Source of the DNA: Phycisphaerales bacterium
GTDB lineage: Bacteria; Planctomycetota; Phycisphaerae; UBA1845
NCBI GenBank assembly: GCA_020639115.1
Contig: JACKHG010000002.1
Coordinates: 186,001-250,000 of the forward strand
Reading direction: 5' to 3'
Length of the DNA stretch: 64,000 nucleotides
The stretch's first letter is position 1. Every line of letters starts with the position of its first letter. Below, one piece after another: positions 53,175 to 61,860 of the stretch. Below the pieces are notes generated by a model, which searched no databases, was not told where the DNA came from, and worked only from the letters and a program-made list of their open reading frames with translations. A program made the position numbers and the translations under genes.

Positions 53175-54360
53175 GCAACTGGCCATCGAAGGAGGCCGGC
53201 CGGTCCGCGATCGGATGCTGCCATATGGTCGGCAGACGATCGACGAGGCGGACATCGCCGCAGTCGTGAAGGTCCTCCGCTCGGACTGGCTGACGACTGG
53301 CCCGCAGGTCGAGGCTTTCGAGCAGGCGTTCGCCCGGCGGGTGGGGGCGGAGCATGCCGTGGCGGTGAACAGCGGGACGGCTGCACTCGCCGCGGCGTAC
53401 CATGCGCTCAACCTCCGTCCGGACGACGAGGTGATCGTGCCCGCGATCACCTTCGCGAGCACCGCCAACGCCGTGATTCAGATCGGGGCCAATCCGGTCA
53501 TTGTTGACGTCGCGCCCGACACGCTGCTTATCGATTCGCAGTCCATCGAGGCGCGGATTACCCCGCGGACACGAGCGATTGTGGCGGTGGACTATGCCGG
53601 TCAGCCCTGCGACTACGAAGATCTTCGGGTGGTGGCTGACCGACACGGTCTGATGGTCGTGTCGGACGCTTGTCACGCACTGGGAGCCACGTGGCGTGGG
53701 AAATCCGTGGGGTGTCTGACACCTCTGACGGTCTTCAGCTTCCATCCTGTCAAGGTGATCACGACAGGCGAAGGCGGCATGGTGACAACGTCGGACAGCG
53801 CTCTTGCGGAGCGGATGCGGGCGTTTCGGAACCACTGCATCACGGCGGACTTCCGCGAGCGCGCGAGCCGGGGTTCCTGGGAGTACACGATCGACGAGCT
53901 GGGCGGGAACTACCGGCTGAGCGATATGCAGTGCGCGCTGGGCCTCAGTCAGCTCGGGAAGCTGGACGACTTTGTCGCGCGGCGGCGGGCCGTTGCTGCG
54001 CGATACGACGAGCTGATCGCGGATGTGCCGGGGGTAGCTCCGCTGATGGTTCAGCCGGAGGTCGGGCACGCGTATCACCTCTACGTGGTCCGCTTGGAGG
54101 TGGAGCGGCTGACCGCCGACCGGCGCGCGATCTTCGCCGCGCTGCGGGCGGAGGGCGTCGGGGTGAATGTCCACTACCTGCCGGTGCACCTCCATCAGCT
54201 CTACCGGGAGCGATACGGCACGAAGCCCGGGGACTGCCCGGATGCGGAGGCCGCCTACGAGCGGATCCTGAGCCTTCCGATCTTCCCGGGAATGTCGGAC
54301 GCTGACGCGACCGACACCGTGACGGCGCTGGCGAAGGTGCTGCGGCGATACCAACGATAA
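53167..54360 (+). CDS. pseC: UDP-4-amino-4,6-dideoxy-L-AltNAc aminotransferase, PseC
   Basis: The product is 397 residues, a DegT/DnrJ/EryC1 aminotransferase. 'DWLTTGPQVEAFEQAFARRV' opens the fold, 'VNSGTAALAAAYHAL' binds the PLP phosphate, 'VVSDACHALGA' holds the PLP-ring Asp, and 'FSFHPVKVITTGEGGMV' holds the Schiff-base lysine. 'HCITADFRER' and 'ELGGNYRLSDMQCALGLSQL' are PseC-like. It uses glutamate to aminate the 4-keto sugar made by PseB. Confidence 0.95.
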   Translation: MPEQLAIEGGRPVRDRMLPYGRQTIDEADIAAVVKVLRSDWLTTGPQVEAFEQAFARRVGAEHAVAVNSGTAALAAAYHALNLRPDDEVIVPAITFASTANAVIQIGANPVIVDVAPDTLLIDSQSIEARITPRTRAIVAVDYAGQPCDYEDLRVVADRHGLMVVSDACHALGATWRGKSVGCLTPLTVFSFHPVKVITTGEGGMVTTSDSALAERMRAFRNHCITADFRERASRGSWEYTIDELGGNYRLSDMQCALGLSQLGKLDDFVARRRAVAARYDELIADVPGVAPLMVQPEVGHAYHLYVVRLEVERLTADRRAIFAALRAEGVGVNVHYLPVHLHQLYRERYGTKPGDCPDAEAAYERILSLPIFPGMSDADATDTVTALAKVLRRYQR

Positions 54361-54390
54361 AGTCTTAATTCGCAAGGGGTTTACGAGGCA

Positions 54391-55431
54391 ATGCAGACCA
54401 TCACGATCGGTGACCGGCGGATCGGACCCGACGAGCCCATCTTCATCGCGGTGGAGACGGGCGTCACATGCAATGGGGACGTGGACACGGCGCTGCGCGT
54501 GATCGATGCAGCCGCCCGGGCCGGCGCCGACGCCGTGAAGTTCATGATCATCGGCGCGGATCATTTCATGAGTGATCGCAACGTCACCTACGAGTACGAG
54601 TGGGCGGGCGGTCAGAACGCCGAGAACATGTACGAGATGTTCAAGGGCCTGGAGTTCACGCGCGACCAGTGGGAGCGGATCCGCGATCATTGCCACGAGC
54701 GCGGGCTGGTGTTCTACGCGACGGTGGACTACCTGCCAGGCGTGGATCTCGCGGAAGAGCTGGGGGTCCCGGCTTACAAGCTGAGCTCGTGGGATACCGC
54801 CAACCTCCCGCTGATCAAGAAGATGGCCCACACGGGCAAGCCGCTGCAGGTGGATACGGGCCCGACTACGCTGGCGGACATCGACAAGCTGCTCACCTTC
54901 GTGCAGGCCCACGGCGACAGTGACGTGGTCCTGGTGCACTGCAGCCATGCGAAGACCGACTGCGGCCAGAATCTGCGGAGCATCCCGCATCTGAACGCCG
55001 TCTTCGGGGTTCCGGTCGGGTATTCGGCTGACAGCCGCGACGAGGTTCCGGACCTGCTGGCGGTGGCGCTGGGGGCCCGGTTGCTGGAGAAGCGGGTCAC
55101 GCTCGACAAGGCGTACAAGGGGCACCATCACATCAAGGCGCTGGAGCCCGATGAGTTCGCGGCGTGGGTGGCGACGGTGCGGCGGGCGGAGGCGCTGCTG
55201 GGACGCGATGGGGTCTTTCCCTCGGCTGAGGACCTGCGGCAGAAGGAGATGTACTTCGTGAGCCTGGTGGCGGAGGGGGATATCCCCGCGGGCACGGTGA
55301 TCCGTGAGGAGATGGTGCGGTGCAAGCGGCCGGGGACGGGGATTGCGCCGGAGTACGCGCCACTTGTGATCGGCCGGACGGCGCAGCGCGACATCGCGCA
55401 CAACCAGTTGATGGCGTGGAACGACATCTAG
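54391..55431 (+). CDS. NeuB-family protein lacking the metal-binding histidines
   Basis: The product is 346 residues with the full NeuB TIM-barrel and a C-terminal SAF (antifreeze-like) domain ('SLVAEGDIPAGTVIREEMVR'). Compared with the second copy (57142), key motifs are altered. 'IGVNHNGD' is 'TGVTCNGD', 'FSDHTAS' is 'YSADSRD', and 'EKHFTLDK' is 'EKRVTLDK'. The two His that hold the Mn2+ in sialic acid synthases are thus both gone. It still has 'ADAVKFMIIG' and the PEP-site-like lysines in part. It may be an inactive regulatory subunit or act on a different nonulosonate. The 30-base gap after pseC holds the ribosome site. Confidence 0.85.
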   Translation: MQTITIGDRRIGPDEPIFIAVETGVTCNGDVDTALRVIDAAARAGADAVKFMIIGADHFMSDRNVTYEYEWAGGQNAENMYEMFKGLEFTRDQWERIRDHCHERGLVFYATVDYLPGVDLAEELGVPAYKLSSWDTANLPLIKKMAHTGKPLQVDTGPTTLADIDKLLTFVQAHGDSDVVLVHCSHAKTDCGQNLRSIPHLNAVFGVPVGYSADSRDEVPDLLAVALGARLLEKRVTLDKAYKGHHHIKALEPDEFAAWVATVRRAEALLGRDGVFPSAEDLRQKEMYFVSLVAEGDIPAGTVIREEMVRCKRPGTGIAPEYAPLVIGRTAQRDIAHNQLMAWNDI

Positions 55432-55460
55432 TGCCATAGCATGGCACTCGGGGCACCGGC

Positions 55461-56072
55461 ATGACCACGGCGGAAGCCAGGCGACTTGAACGGCTGTGGA
55501 ATTCCCCGTTCGGCGAGGCGTACACGCAGCGCAACACCACGGCGCGCTACGCGCCGGGTGCATTGCATGCGCATTGGGTCCGCCGGCTCGGGGCGCGGCG
55601 CGTGCTCGAGGTGGGCTGCAATCTGGGCCTGAATCTGACGGAAATCGCTGGGTTTGAAGGCGTGGCAGCGTACGGCGTGGACATCTGCGACTACGCGCTG
55701 CGGCGTGCCGCGGAGCGCCTGCCGGGTGCGCGATTGGCGCGGGCGACGGCGTATGCGCTGCCGTTTGCGGATGGTGCGTTCGACCTGGTGTTCACGTGCG
55801 GCGTGCTGATTCACCTGACGCCGGACGACCTGCCGAGGGCGCTGGCGGAGATCGGACGCGTTTCCGGGCGGCACGTCTGGATTGGGGAATATCATAGCGA
55901 GTGTCCTGTGGAGATTCCCTATCGCGGCGAGACCGGGGCGCTGTTCAAACGCGACTTCGGGGCGGAGTTTGAACGCTGTGCCGCCAATTTCCGAATTGCG
56001 GAATCGGGCTTTCTTGGGAAAAAGGAAACCGGGTACGACGACCTGACCTTCTGGCTCCTGGAGAAGACGTGA
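55461..56072 (+). CDS. Pseudaminic acid biosynthesis-associated methylase (TIGR03587-like)
   Basis: The product is 203 residues. It starts 'RLERLWNSPFGEAYTQRNTT', the hallmark opening of this methylase family, and has the SAM site 'RVLEVGCNLGLNLTEIAG' and 'LVFTCGVLIHLTPDDLPRA'. The C-terminus 'YDDLTFWLLEK' is also typical. The family is always found with pse genes; the methyl acceptor is unknown. It overlaps pseG by four bases. Confidence 0.9.
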   Translation: MTTAEARRLERLWNSPFGEAYTQRNTTARYAPGALHAHWVRRLGARRVLEVGCNLGLNLTEIAGFEGVAAYGVDICDYALRRAAERLPGARLARATAYALPFADGAFDLVFTCGVLIHLTPDDLPRALAEIGRVSGRHVWIGEYHSECPVEIPYRGETGALFKRDFGAEFERCAANFRIAESGFLGKKETGYDDLTFWLLEKT

Positions 56073-57145
56073 AGCCGGCTGCGTCCATCGTGATCCGCTG
56101 TGATGGTGGCCCGACCGTGGGTTGGGGCCACGTCATGCGCTGCCTGGCCTTGGCGGACGCGCTGGCCGCCTCCGGGGCGCGGGTGACCTTCGCGACCTGG
56201 GCGGACAGCCGGGCGGTGGCGGAGCGGATGCGTGCGGCTGGCTTCGCGACGATCAGCGTGGGGCGGTCGGTGCCGCGGGACGAGCCGCTGGAGGCCGCCG
56301 ACCTTGATGCAACGCTGGCCGCCGCCCGGGCAGTCGGAGCTGCCGCCATCCTGGTGGATCATTATCAGGCGCATGAGTCGTACCTCGCCGGGATCAGGGC
56401 CTCGGGCGTCGGCCTGGCGGTCATCGATGACGTCGCGGACCGGGATCTGACGGGGGCGCGGTGGCTGTTGAACCAGAATCCGCGGGCGGATCGGTTGCTG
56501 TACAGCGTGAGCTCCAGGGCGATCCGGTTGCTGGGGCCGCAGTACGCCTTACTCCGGAAGCAGTTTGCAGCCGCTCGCGCCAAGCTGCGGCGGAGCTTTG
56601 ACGCGAACGACAACCGGGTGCTGATCACGTTCGGTGGCAGCGCGATGGCGGACCGGATCAGGGCGGTCTTGGCGGCGTTCGAAGACGTCACGCGGGAGCT
56701 CGAGGTGCGCTGCATCCTGCCGAGTCCCGACCAGTTGGCTGAGGTCGAGAAGGCTGTCGGAACCAGCCGGCACACCGTGACGGTCGTGACCAACGTGTCG
56801 GACATGGCGCGTGAGATCGTGATGTCGGACGTGTCGGTCAACGGTGGCGGAGCGACATGTTGGGAGCTCTGCTGCCTGGGAACGCCGATGGTGACTGTCA
56901 GTCTGTCGGACGACCAGTCCGACAACGTGTCAGAACTGGCTTCACGAGGCGTGGCGCGGGGTGTCGGCGTGTGGCAGGACAGTTCGCCGCGTGCGATTGC
57001 CCAGGCGGTCGCGGAACTGCTCGATGCGCCGGACGAGCGGGCGGCGATGTCCGCGCGCGGCATGGCGCTGGTCGATGGCCTGGGGGCTGGCCGGGCAGCC
57101 AAGAGCCTGCTCGAGACGTTTGCGGTGGCGGGGGTGGGGGCATGA
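56069..57145 (+). CDS. pseG: UDP-2,4-diacetamido-2,4,6-trideoxy-L-altropyranose hydrolase, PseG
   Basis: The product is 358 residues, a GT-B-like fold. 'IRCDGGPTVGWGHVMRCLAL' is the PseG start, with the catalytic His in GWGHVMR. 'VDHYQAHESYL' and 'LITFGGSAMADRIRAVLAA' follow, and 'VSVNGGGATCWELCCLGTPM' is the UDP-binding motif. It cleaves UDP from the trideoxy sugar, freeing the substrate of PseI. It is coupled to its neighbours by ATGA overlaps on both sides. Confidence 0.95.
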   Translation: MKPAASIVIRCDGGPTVGWGHVMRCLALADALAASGARVTFATWADSRAVAERMRAAGFATISVGRSVPRDEPLEAADLDATLAAARAVGAAAILVDHYQAHESYLAGIRASGVGLAVIDDVADRDLTGARWLLNQNPRADRLLYSVSSRAIRLLGPQYALLRKQFAAARAKLRRSFDANDNRVLITFGGSAMADRIRAVLAAFEDVTRELEVRCILPSPDQLAEVEKAVGTSRHTVTVVTNVSDMAREIVMSDVSVNGGGATCWELCCLGTPMVTVSLSDDQSDNVSELASRGVARGVGVWQDSSPRAIAQAVAELLDAPDERAAMSARGMALVDGLGAGRAAKSLLETFAVAGVGA

Positions 57146-58194
57146 CCGTCGCGATCGACATCGCGGATCGGCGCGTGGGGCCTGGGCACCCGGCGCTCGT
57201 GGTGGCCGAAATCGGCGTTAACCACAATGGGGACATGAGGTTGGCGGCTGAGATGATCGATGCCGCGGCTGATACGGGCGTCGATGCGGTCAAGTTCCAA
57301 AGCTACCGCACGGAGGACTTCGTCCGGGATCGCAACCTGACGTACAGCTATCGCCAGGGCGGTCGCACGGTGACGGAAGCGCAGTTTGCAATGTTCAAGC
57401 GGTGCGAGCTGGGGCCGGGGAGTCTCGAGGCGCTGAAAACGCACTGTGACCGGCGCGGGGTCGTGTTTCACGCCACGCCGACCAGCGAAGAGGGCATTGA
57501 GGAACTCGTTCGGCTGGGCGTTGGCGTGCTCAAGAACGGCTCGGACTATCTGACGCACGGCCCTCTGGTGGCGGCCATGGGGCGAACGGGGCTTCCGACA
57601 GTGCTCTCCACCGGAATGGCGACGCTGGCGGAAGTCGCTGCAGCGGTCGAGGCGTTTCGCGCGACGGGGAACACGCGGTTGATCCTGCTGCACTGCACGT
57701 CGAGCTATCCGACGCCGGCTGACGAGGTGCACGTGCGCAAGATGACGACCCTGGCGCGTGCGTTCGGCTGCCTGGTTGGTTTCAGCGATCACACAGCCAG
57801 TGCGCTGGCTGCTGTCGGGGCGGTGACGCTGGGGGCGTGCTGGATCGAGAAGCACTTCACGCTGGACAAGTCGCTTCCCGGGCCGGATCACGCGTTCAGC
57901 GCGGATCCCACCGAGATGCGCGAGCTGGTCGACGCGGTGCGGACGGCTGAGGCGCAGTTGGGCAGTTCGCGGATTGCGCCGGCGCGGAGTGAGTCGGCGG
58001 GCCGGCGGGACTTTCGGCTTTCGTGCGTTGCCGCCCGTGATCTGAAATGTTCGCAAACTTTGCTTTGTCATGATGTTATGTTCGCTCGGCCCGGGACCGG
58101 TCTGCCACCGGCTGACGTCGAACTCGTCGTCGGGCGGCGGTTGAAACGCGACTTGGCGGCGGGGGATCTGCTGCTGATGGAGGATCTCGCGTGA
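57142..58194 (+). CDS. pseI: Pseudaminic acid synthase, PseI (NeuB family)
   Basis: The product is 350 residues. All catalytic landmarks are kept: 'AEIGVNHNGD', 'VDAVKFQSYRTEDF', 'STGMATLAEVAAAVEAF', 'LLHCTSSYPTPADEV', the metal His in 'GFSDHTAS', and 'WIEKHFTLDKSLPGPDHAFS'. A C-terminal SAF domain follows. It condenses the freed sugar with PEP to give the nonulosonic acid. It overlaps pseG and the following methyltransferase by four bases. Confidence 0.93.
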   Translation: MTVAIDIADRRVGPGHPALVVAEIGVNHNGDMRLAAEMIDAAADTGVDAVKFQSYRTEDFVRDRNLTYSYRQGGRTVTEAQFAMFKRCELGPGSLEALKTHCDRRGVVFHATPTSEEGIEELVRLGVGVLKNGSDYLTHGPLVAAMGRTGLPTVLSTGMATLAEVAAAVEAFRATGNTRLILLHCTSSYPTPADEVHVRKMTTLARAFGCLVGFSDHTASALAAVGAVTLGACWIEKHFTLDKSLPGPDHAFSADPTEMRELVDAVRTAEAQLGSSRIAPARSESAGRRDFRLSCVAARDLKCSQTLLCHDVMFARPGTGLPPADVELVVGRRLKRDLAAGDLLLMEDLA

Positions 58195-58904
58195 GCCTCG
58201 CGAGCGCGTACTGGGTTGCGGAGTACGCCGCCAAGGCGCGCAGCGACTCCGCATTCGTGCAGAGCGGTCGGTCGGCGGGTGCCGATCCGGTGGAGATGCT
58301 GCACACGGTACGCCGGGTGCTGGACCTGCTCGCGGTCGAGCAGAGCCACGCGGTTCTCGATGTGGGTTGCGCGAACGGCCTGCTGGACATCGTGCTGAGC
58401 GGCGCGTGCCGGTGCGTGACGGCTGTCGAACGGGTGGGCGAGCTTGCAGAGATTGCCCGAGGCAACCTGGCTGGGTGCGACAACGTCGAGGTGATCACCG
58501 GCGACGCGCTGGACGTTCTGGCGGATGGCGTCCGGTTCGATCGGATCCTGGTCTGGGAAGCCCTCCAGCTCATGGAGCGGGAGCAGGCGTCCCTGCTGTT
58601 CGAGCGGATGTTTGCGGCGCTGGCGCCGGGCGGACGCGTGGTGCTCGGGTCTGTTCCGGACGAGCGGCACCGGGCGGCGTTCCTGGTTCCGTACCTGGAC
58701 GGTGTGCGGCGGTCGGAACGACTCACGGCGGCTGAGAAGGCGGCGATCATCGCGCGGAACGAGCGTGCGCAGTGGTACGACATCGACGCGTTGGCGGAGC
58801 GGTGGCGCGAGCTGGGGGGCTCGTCGCGCGTGGTGCCGGTGCCGGGGGCGCGGGAGAAGTCGGACCATCGGGTGGACATGGTGTTGACGCGGGAGGCGTC
58901 ATGA
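58191..58904 (+). CDS. SAM-dependent methyltransferase
   Basis: The product is 237 residues. SAM site: 'HAVLDVGCANGLLDIVLSGA', with 'VTGDA'-type motif 'VEVITGDALDVLAD' and 'DRILVWEALQLMEREQA'. The start GTG overlaps the pseI stop by four bases and the stop overlaps the formyltransferase start by four bases. It probably O-methylates a sugar made by the operon. The class is clear; the acceptor is not. Confidence 0.88.
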   Translation: MSLASAYWVAEYAAKARSDSAFVQSGRSAGADPVEMLHTVRRVLDLLAVEQSHAVLDVGCANGLLDIVLSGACRCVTAVERVGELAEIARGNLAGCDNVEVITGDALDVLADGVRFDRILVWEALQLMEREQASLLFERMFAALAPGGRVVLGSVPDERHRAAFLVPYLDGVRRSERLTAAEKAAIIARNERAQWYDIDALAERWRELGGSSRVVPVPGAREKSDHRVDMVLTREAS

Positions 58905-59828
58905 CGCGAGCGATACTGCTGGGCAATCACACGGTGGCTGTGCGGGCGCTGGATGCGCTGCGGGCGTGCGCCGAGGTATGCGCGGTGGTGGCGCACCCGG
59001 AGGATCCGGAGGACGGCGTGCGGTATGCGTCGCTGTACGGCAAGGCTGCTGCGTTGGGTATTCCGACGTACCGGCTGGCGGGGCGCGAGCCGGCGCTGGC
59101 GGAACTCGTTGCGGAGCATCGACCGGAGCTGCTGTTGAGCGTGGACTACCGCTATCGCGTTCCGACGCAAATCATTGCCACGCCCGGAGTTATGGCGATC
59201 AACTTCCATCCCGGTCTCCTGCCGCGCTACCGGGGTCGGGCCCCGGTGAACTGGGCGATTCTGAACGGCGAGCGCGAACTCGGGCTCACCGCGCACGTCA
59301 TGGAGGAGGGCATCGACTGCGGCGACATCGTCGCGCAGGAGCGGTTCGAACTCGGCGAGGAGGAGGACGTCGGCGATGCGCTGCAGAAGCTCTATCCGCT
59401 TTACGAACGGATGGTCCGCAGCGTGGTCGGCCACGTGGCGTCGGGGACGATTCCGCGTCAGCCCCAGGACCATGCGCAGGCGACGACGTATCCGCGGCGG
59501 CGGCCGGAGGACGGGTTGATCGACTGGCATCAGCCAGCGCAACGTGCATCGGTTGGTGCGGGCGGTCGCGGCGCCGTACCCGGGCGCGTTTGCGTGGTGG
59601 GGCGGCGCGAAGATCCTGGTATGGAAGGCGCGGGTGGCGGACAGCCGACCCGTTGCGCCGCCGGGATCGGTGACGCGGTGGGTGGGACGTGATGGTTTCG
59701 AGGTCGCCTGCGGGAGCGGAGCGCTGGAGGTGACGCGCTGGTCCGTGGAAGGCGGTCGGAAAGATGATCCGCGGCCTCGGTTGGGGACGCGGTTGGCGTG
59801 TGAGGAAATGGGAGCGGTACATGTCTGA
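58901..59828 (+). pseudogene. Sugar N-formyltransferase (Fmt-like), frame broken near 59525-59545
   Basis: The N-terminal domain is complete, with the N10-formyl-THF transferase catalytic triad: Asn101 and His103 in 'INFHPGLLPRYRG' and Asp139 in 'EEGIDCGDIV'. After 'GLIDWHQPAQ' the frame turns into nonsense. The expected C-terminal OB-fold domain ('VHRLVRAVAAPYPGAFAWW') continues in the +1 frame to a stop at 59828, which overlaps the next gene's start by eight bases as elsewhere in this operon. Comparison with Fmt (WSxPAxxIHxLxRA) suggests two bases are missing. This is a recent mutation, a sequencing error, or programmed frameshifting. If the frame is not restored, the product ends at 59692 with a scrambled tail but an intact active site. 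Such enzymes formylate 4-amino sugars. Confidence 0.8.
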
Positions 59829-60459
59829 GGGCAAGGGGCCACGGTACGCGCATGCGGAGGTCGCGCATGTTGCAGCGCACTTCGACCGGTTGGTGGAGCG
59901 GTATGGCAACACGCACCAGGCGCTGGATTACGGCAGTCGCAAGTCGCAGCGGATTCGCTTCGACGTGCTGGCGTCGGGGCTGACGCTCGCGGATCGCCGC
60001 GTGCTGGACGTGGGGTGCGGGATGGCGGACCTGAAGAGCTATCTCGACGAGCGGGGCATCGCCTGCACGTACAGCGGGGTGGACGCGTCGAGTCGCATGA
60101 TCGCCGAAGCGCGGAAGCGGCATGCGCACACCGAGTTCTCGGCTGGCGACTTTCTTGCGCCGGAGATGGGTGCGCCGTGCGACGTCGCGGTGGCCAACGG
60201 GATTTTCTACCTGCTGGGCGAGCGGGCCGAGGAGCTGCAGCGCGAGATCATCGAGCGGATGTGGTCGCTGGCGGACGAGGCGGTCGCGTTCAGTTCGCTG
60301 AGTTCGTGGGCGCCGGAGCGCAGCGAGGGGGAATACCATTCCGACCCGTCGGTGGTGCTGCGTTTCTGCCGGAAGCTGACGCCGTGGGTGCGGTTGCGGC
60401 ATGACTATCTCCCCCATGACTTCACGATCTTCATGTACAAGCGGGCGATGGACGCATGA
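59821..60459 (+). CDS. Class I SAM-dependent methyltransferase
   Basis: The product is 212 residues. SAM site: 'RRVLDVGCGMADLKSYLDER', then 'YSGVDASSRMIAEARKRHAH' and 'CDVAVANGIFYLLGE'. The C-terminus 'LPHDFTIFMYKRAM' is typical of a small family seen with glycan clusters. The ATG at 59821 overlaps the formyltransferase stop by eight bases, and its stop overlaps the WbqC-like start by four bases. Confidence 0.9.
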   Translation: MSEGKGPRYAHAEVAHVAAHFDRLVERYGNTHQALDYGSRKSQRIRFDVLASGLTLADRRVLDVGCGMADLKSYLDERGIACTYSGVDASSRMIAEARKRHAHTEFSAGDFLAPEMGAPCDVAVANGIFYLLGERAEELQREIIERMWSLADEAVAFSSLSSWAPERSEGEYHSDPSVVLRFCRKLTPWVRLRHDYLPHDFTIFMYKRAMDA

Positions 60460-61157
60460 TCGTCTCGATTCATCAGCCGGCGTATCTCCCGTGGCTCGGG
60501 TACTTCGAGCGCATCGCGCGCAGCGACGTGCACGTTGTGCTCGATCACGTGCAGTTCGAGAAGAACAGTTTCGTGAACCGCAACCGCGTGCGCACGGCGG
60601 AGGGGGCGTGCTGGTTGACGGTGCCGGTGCGGACGAGCGGGCGGTTCGGGGCGCTGCCGATCCGCGAACTCGAGATCGACGGCGGGAGCGGCTGGCAGAA
60701 GAAGCACTGGCGGACGATTGCGCAGGCGTATGCGCGGGCGCCCTACTTCGCGGAGCACGCGGCGTTCTTCGAGGGCGTGTTCGCCCAGCCGTGGACGCAC
60801 CTGGCCCCGCTTTGCGAGGAGATTGCGCGTTACCTGCTCGACGCGTTCGGGATTTCCACGCCGCGGGTGTTCAGTTCGGCGCTGCCCGTCGCGGGTGCCA
60901 AGGACGAACTCGTCTTGAACATCTGCCGGCATCTCGGGGCGGGCACGTATCTGTCGGGGGCCCTGGGGCGCGACTACCTGCGGGTCGAGGCGTTCGCGGA
61001 CGCGGGCATCGACGTGGTTTTCCAGGATTACGAGCATCCGGTCTATCCCCAGGGCCGCGGGTGGTTCGAGCCCAATCTCGCGGCTGTCGATCTGCTGTTT
61101 CACTGCGGGCCGGCGAGCCGGGATATTCTCATGGGCCGGGTGGCGGCGGAGGCGTAG
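60456..61157 (+). CDS. WbqC-like family protein
   Basis: The product is 233 residues. It opens 'MIVSIHQPAYLPWLGYFERI', the defining motif of WbqC (PF08889), and has 'LDHVQFEKNSFVNRNRVRT' and 'YLSGALGRDYLRVEAF'. WbqC-like proteins occur in O-antigen and modified-sugar clusters; their reaction is unproven and an acyltransferase role has been suggested. In a pse operon without PseH it is a candidate for amine modification. Confidence 0.92.
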   Translation: MIVSIHQPAYLPWLGYFERIARSDVHVVLDHVQFEKNSFVNRNRVRTAEGACWLTVPVRTSGRFGALPIRELEIDGGSGWQKKHWRTIAQAYARAPYFAEHAAFFEGVFAQPWTHLAPLCEEIARYLLDAFGISTPRVFSSALPVAGAKDELVLNICRHLGAGTYLSGALGRDYLRVEAFADAGIDVVFQDYEHPVYPQGRGWFEPNLAAVDLLFHCGPASRDILMGRVAAEA

Positions 61158-61158
61158 C

Positions 61159-61860
61159 GTGGCGGGACCGGGTGAAATCCTGTGCATCGTGCCCGCCCGC
61201 GGCGGTTCGAAGCGGTTTGCGCGCAAGAACGTGGCGCTGCTCGGCGGCAGGCCGCTGATCGCGTGGACGATCGCGGCTGCTCGTGATTCGGGTATTTTCG
61301 ATCGCGTGTGGGTTTCCTCGGACGACGCGGAGATTCTCGACGTGGCGGTAGCAGCTGGGGCGGTGCCGCTGGTGCGGCCGGCGGCGCTGGCCGGCGACAC
61401 CGCCACGGTCGCCCAGGTGTGCGCGGCTGCGGCGAAGCAGTTCGCCGATGACGGCGCGGCGTATGCAGCCGCGTACGTGCTGCTGCCGACGAGTCCGTTG
61501 CGCAGCGCGGCGAGCATTCGCGCGGCGTGGGCGCGGTTTGCGGACAGCGACGCGGACGCGTTGATGAGCGTCCAGCCGCTGGCGCATCCGCCGGAGTGGG
61601 CGCTGGCGGTGGAGGCTGGTTGCGTGGCGCCGGCTGACCGGGAGCGGTACGAGACGCCGCGCAAGCTGTTGCCGCAGCGGTATCGCGCGGACGGTGCGCA
61701 CAGCATTGTGCGGACGGAGTGGTTGATTGCGGAGCAGCGGTTGATCGGGCCGCGGACGCTGGCGTTCGCGTCGCCGGTGGAGGAGGCGGTGGACATCGAT
61801 ACGCCGCAGGACCTGGCGTGGGCGGAGTTTCTGCTGGCGCGGCGGAGGGAGTCGGTATGA
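61159..61860 (+). CDS. pseF: CMP-pseudaminic acid cytidylyltransferase, PseF (NeuA family)
   Basis: The product is 233 residues. The CTP-binding signature is 'IVPARGGSKRFARKNVALLG', then 'VWVSSDDAEILDVAV', 'VLLPTSPLRSAASIRAAWAR' and the C-terminal 'VDIDTPQDLAWAEF'. It activates the nonulosonic acid as its CMP form for transfer to flagellin or surface polymers. The GTG start lies one base after the WbqC stop, and the stop overlaps the PIG-L start by four bases. Confidence 0.93.
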   Translation: MAGPGEILCIVPARGGSKRFARKNVALLGGRPLIAWTIAAARDSGIFDRVWVSSDDAEILDVAVAAGAVPLVRPAALAGDTATVAQVCAAAAKQFADDGAAYAAAYVLLPTSPLRSAASIRAAWARFADSDADALMSVQPLAHPPEWALAVEAGCVAPADRERYETPRKLLPQRYRADGAHSIVRTEWLIAEQRLIGPRTLAFASPVEEAVDIDTPQDLAWAEFLLARRRESV

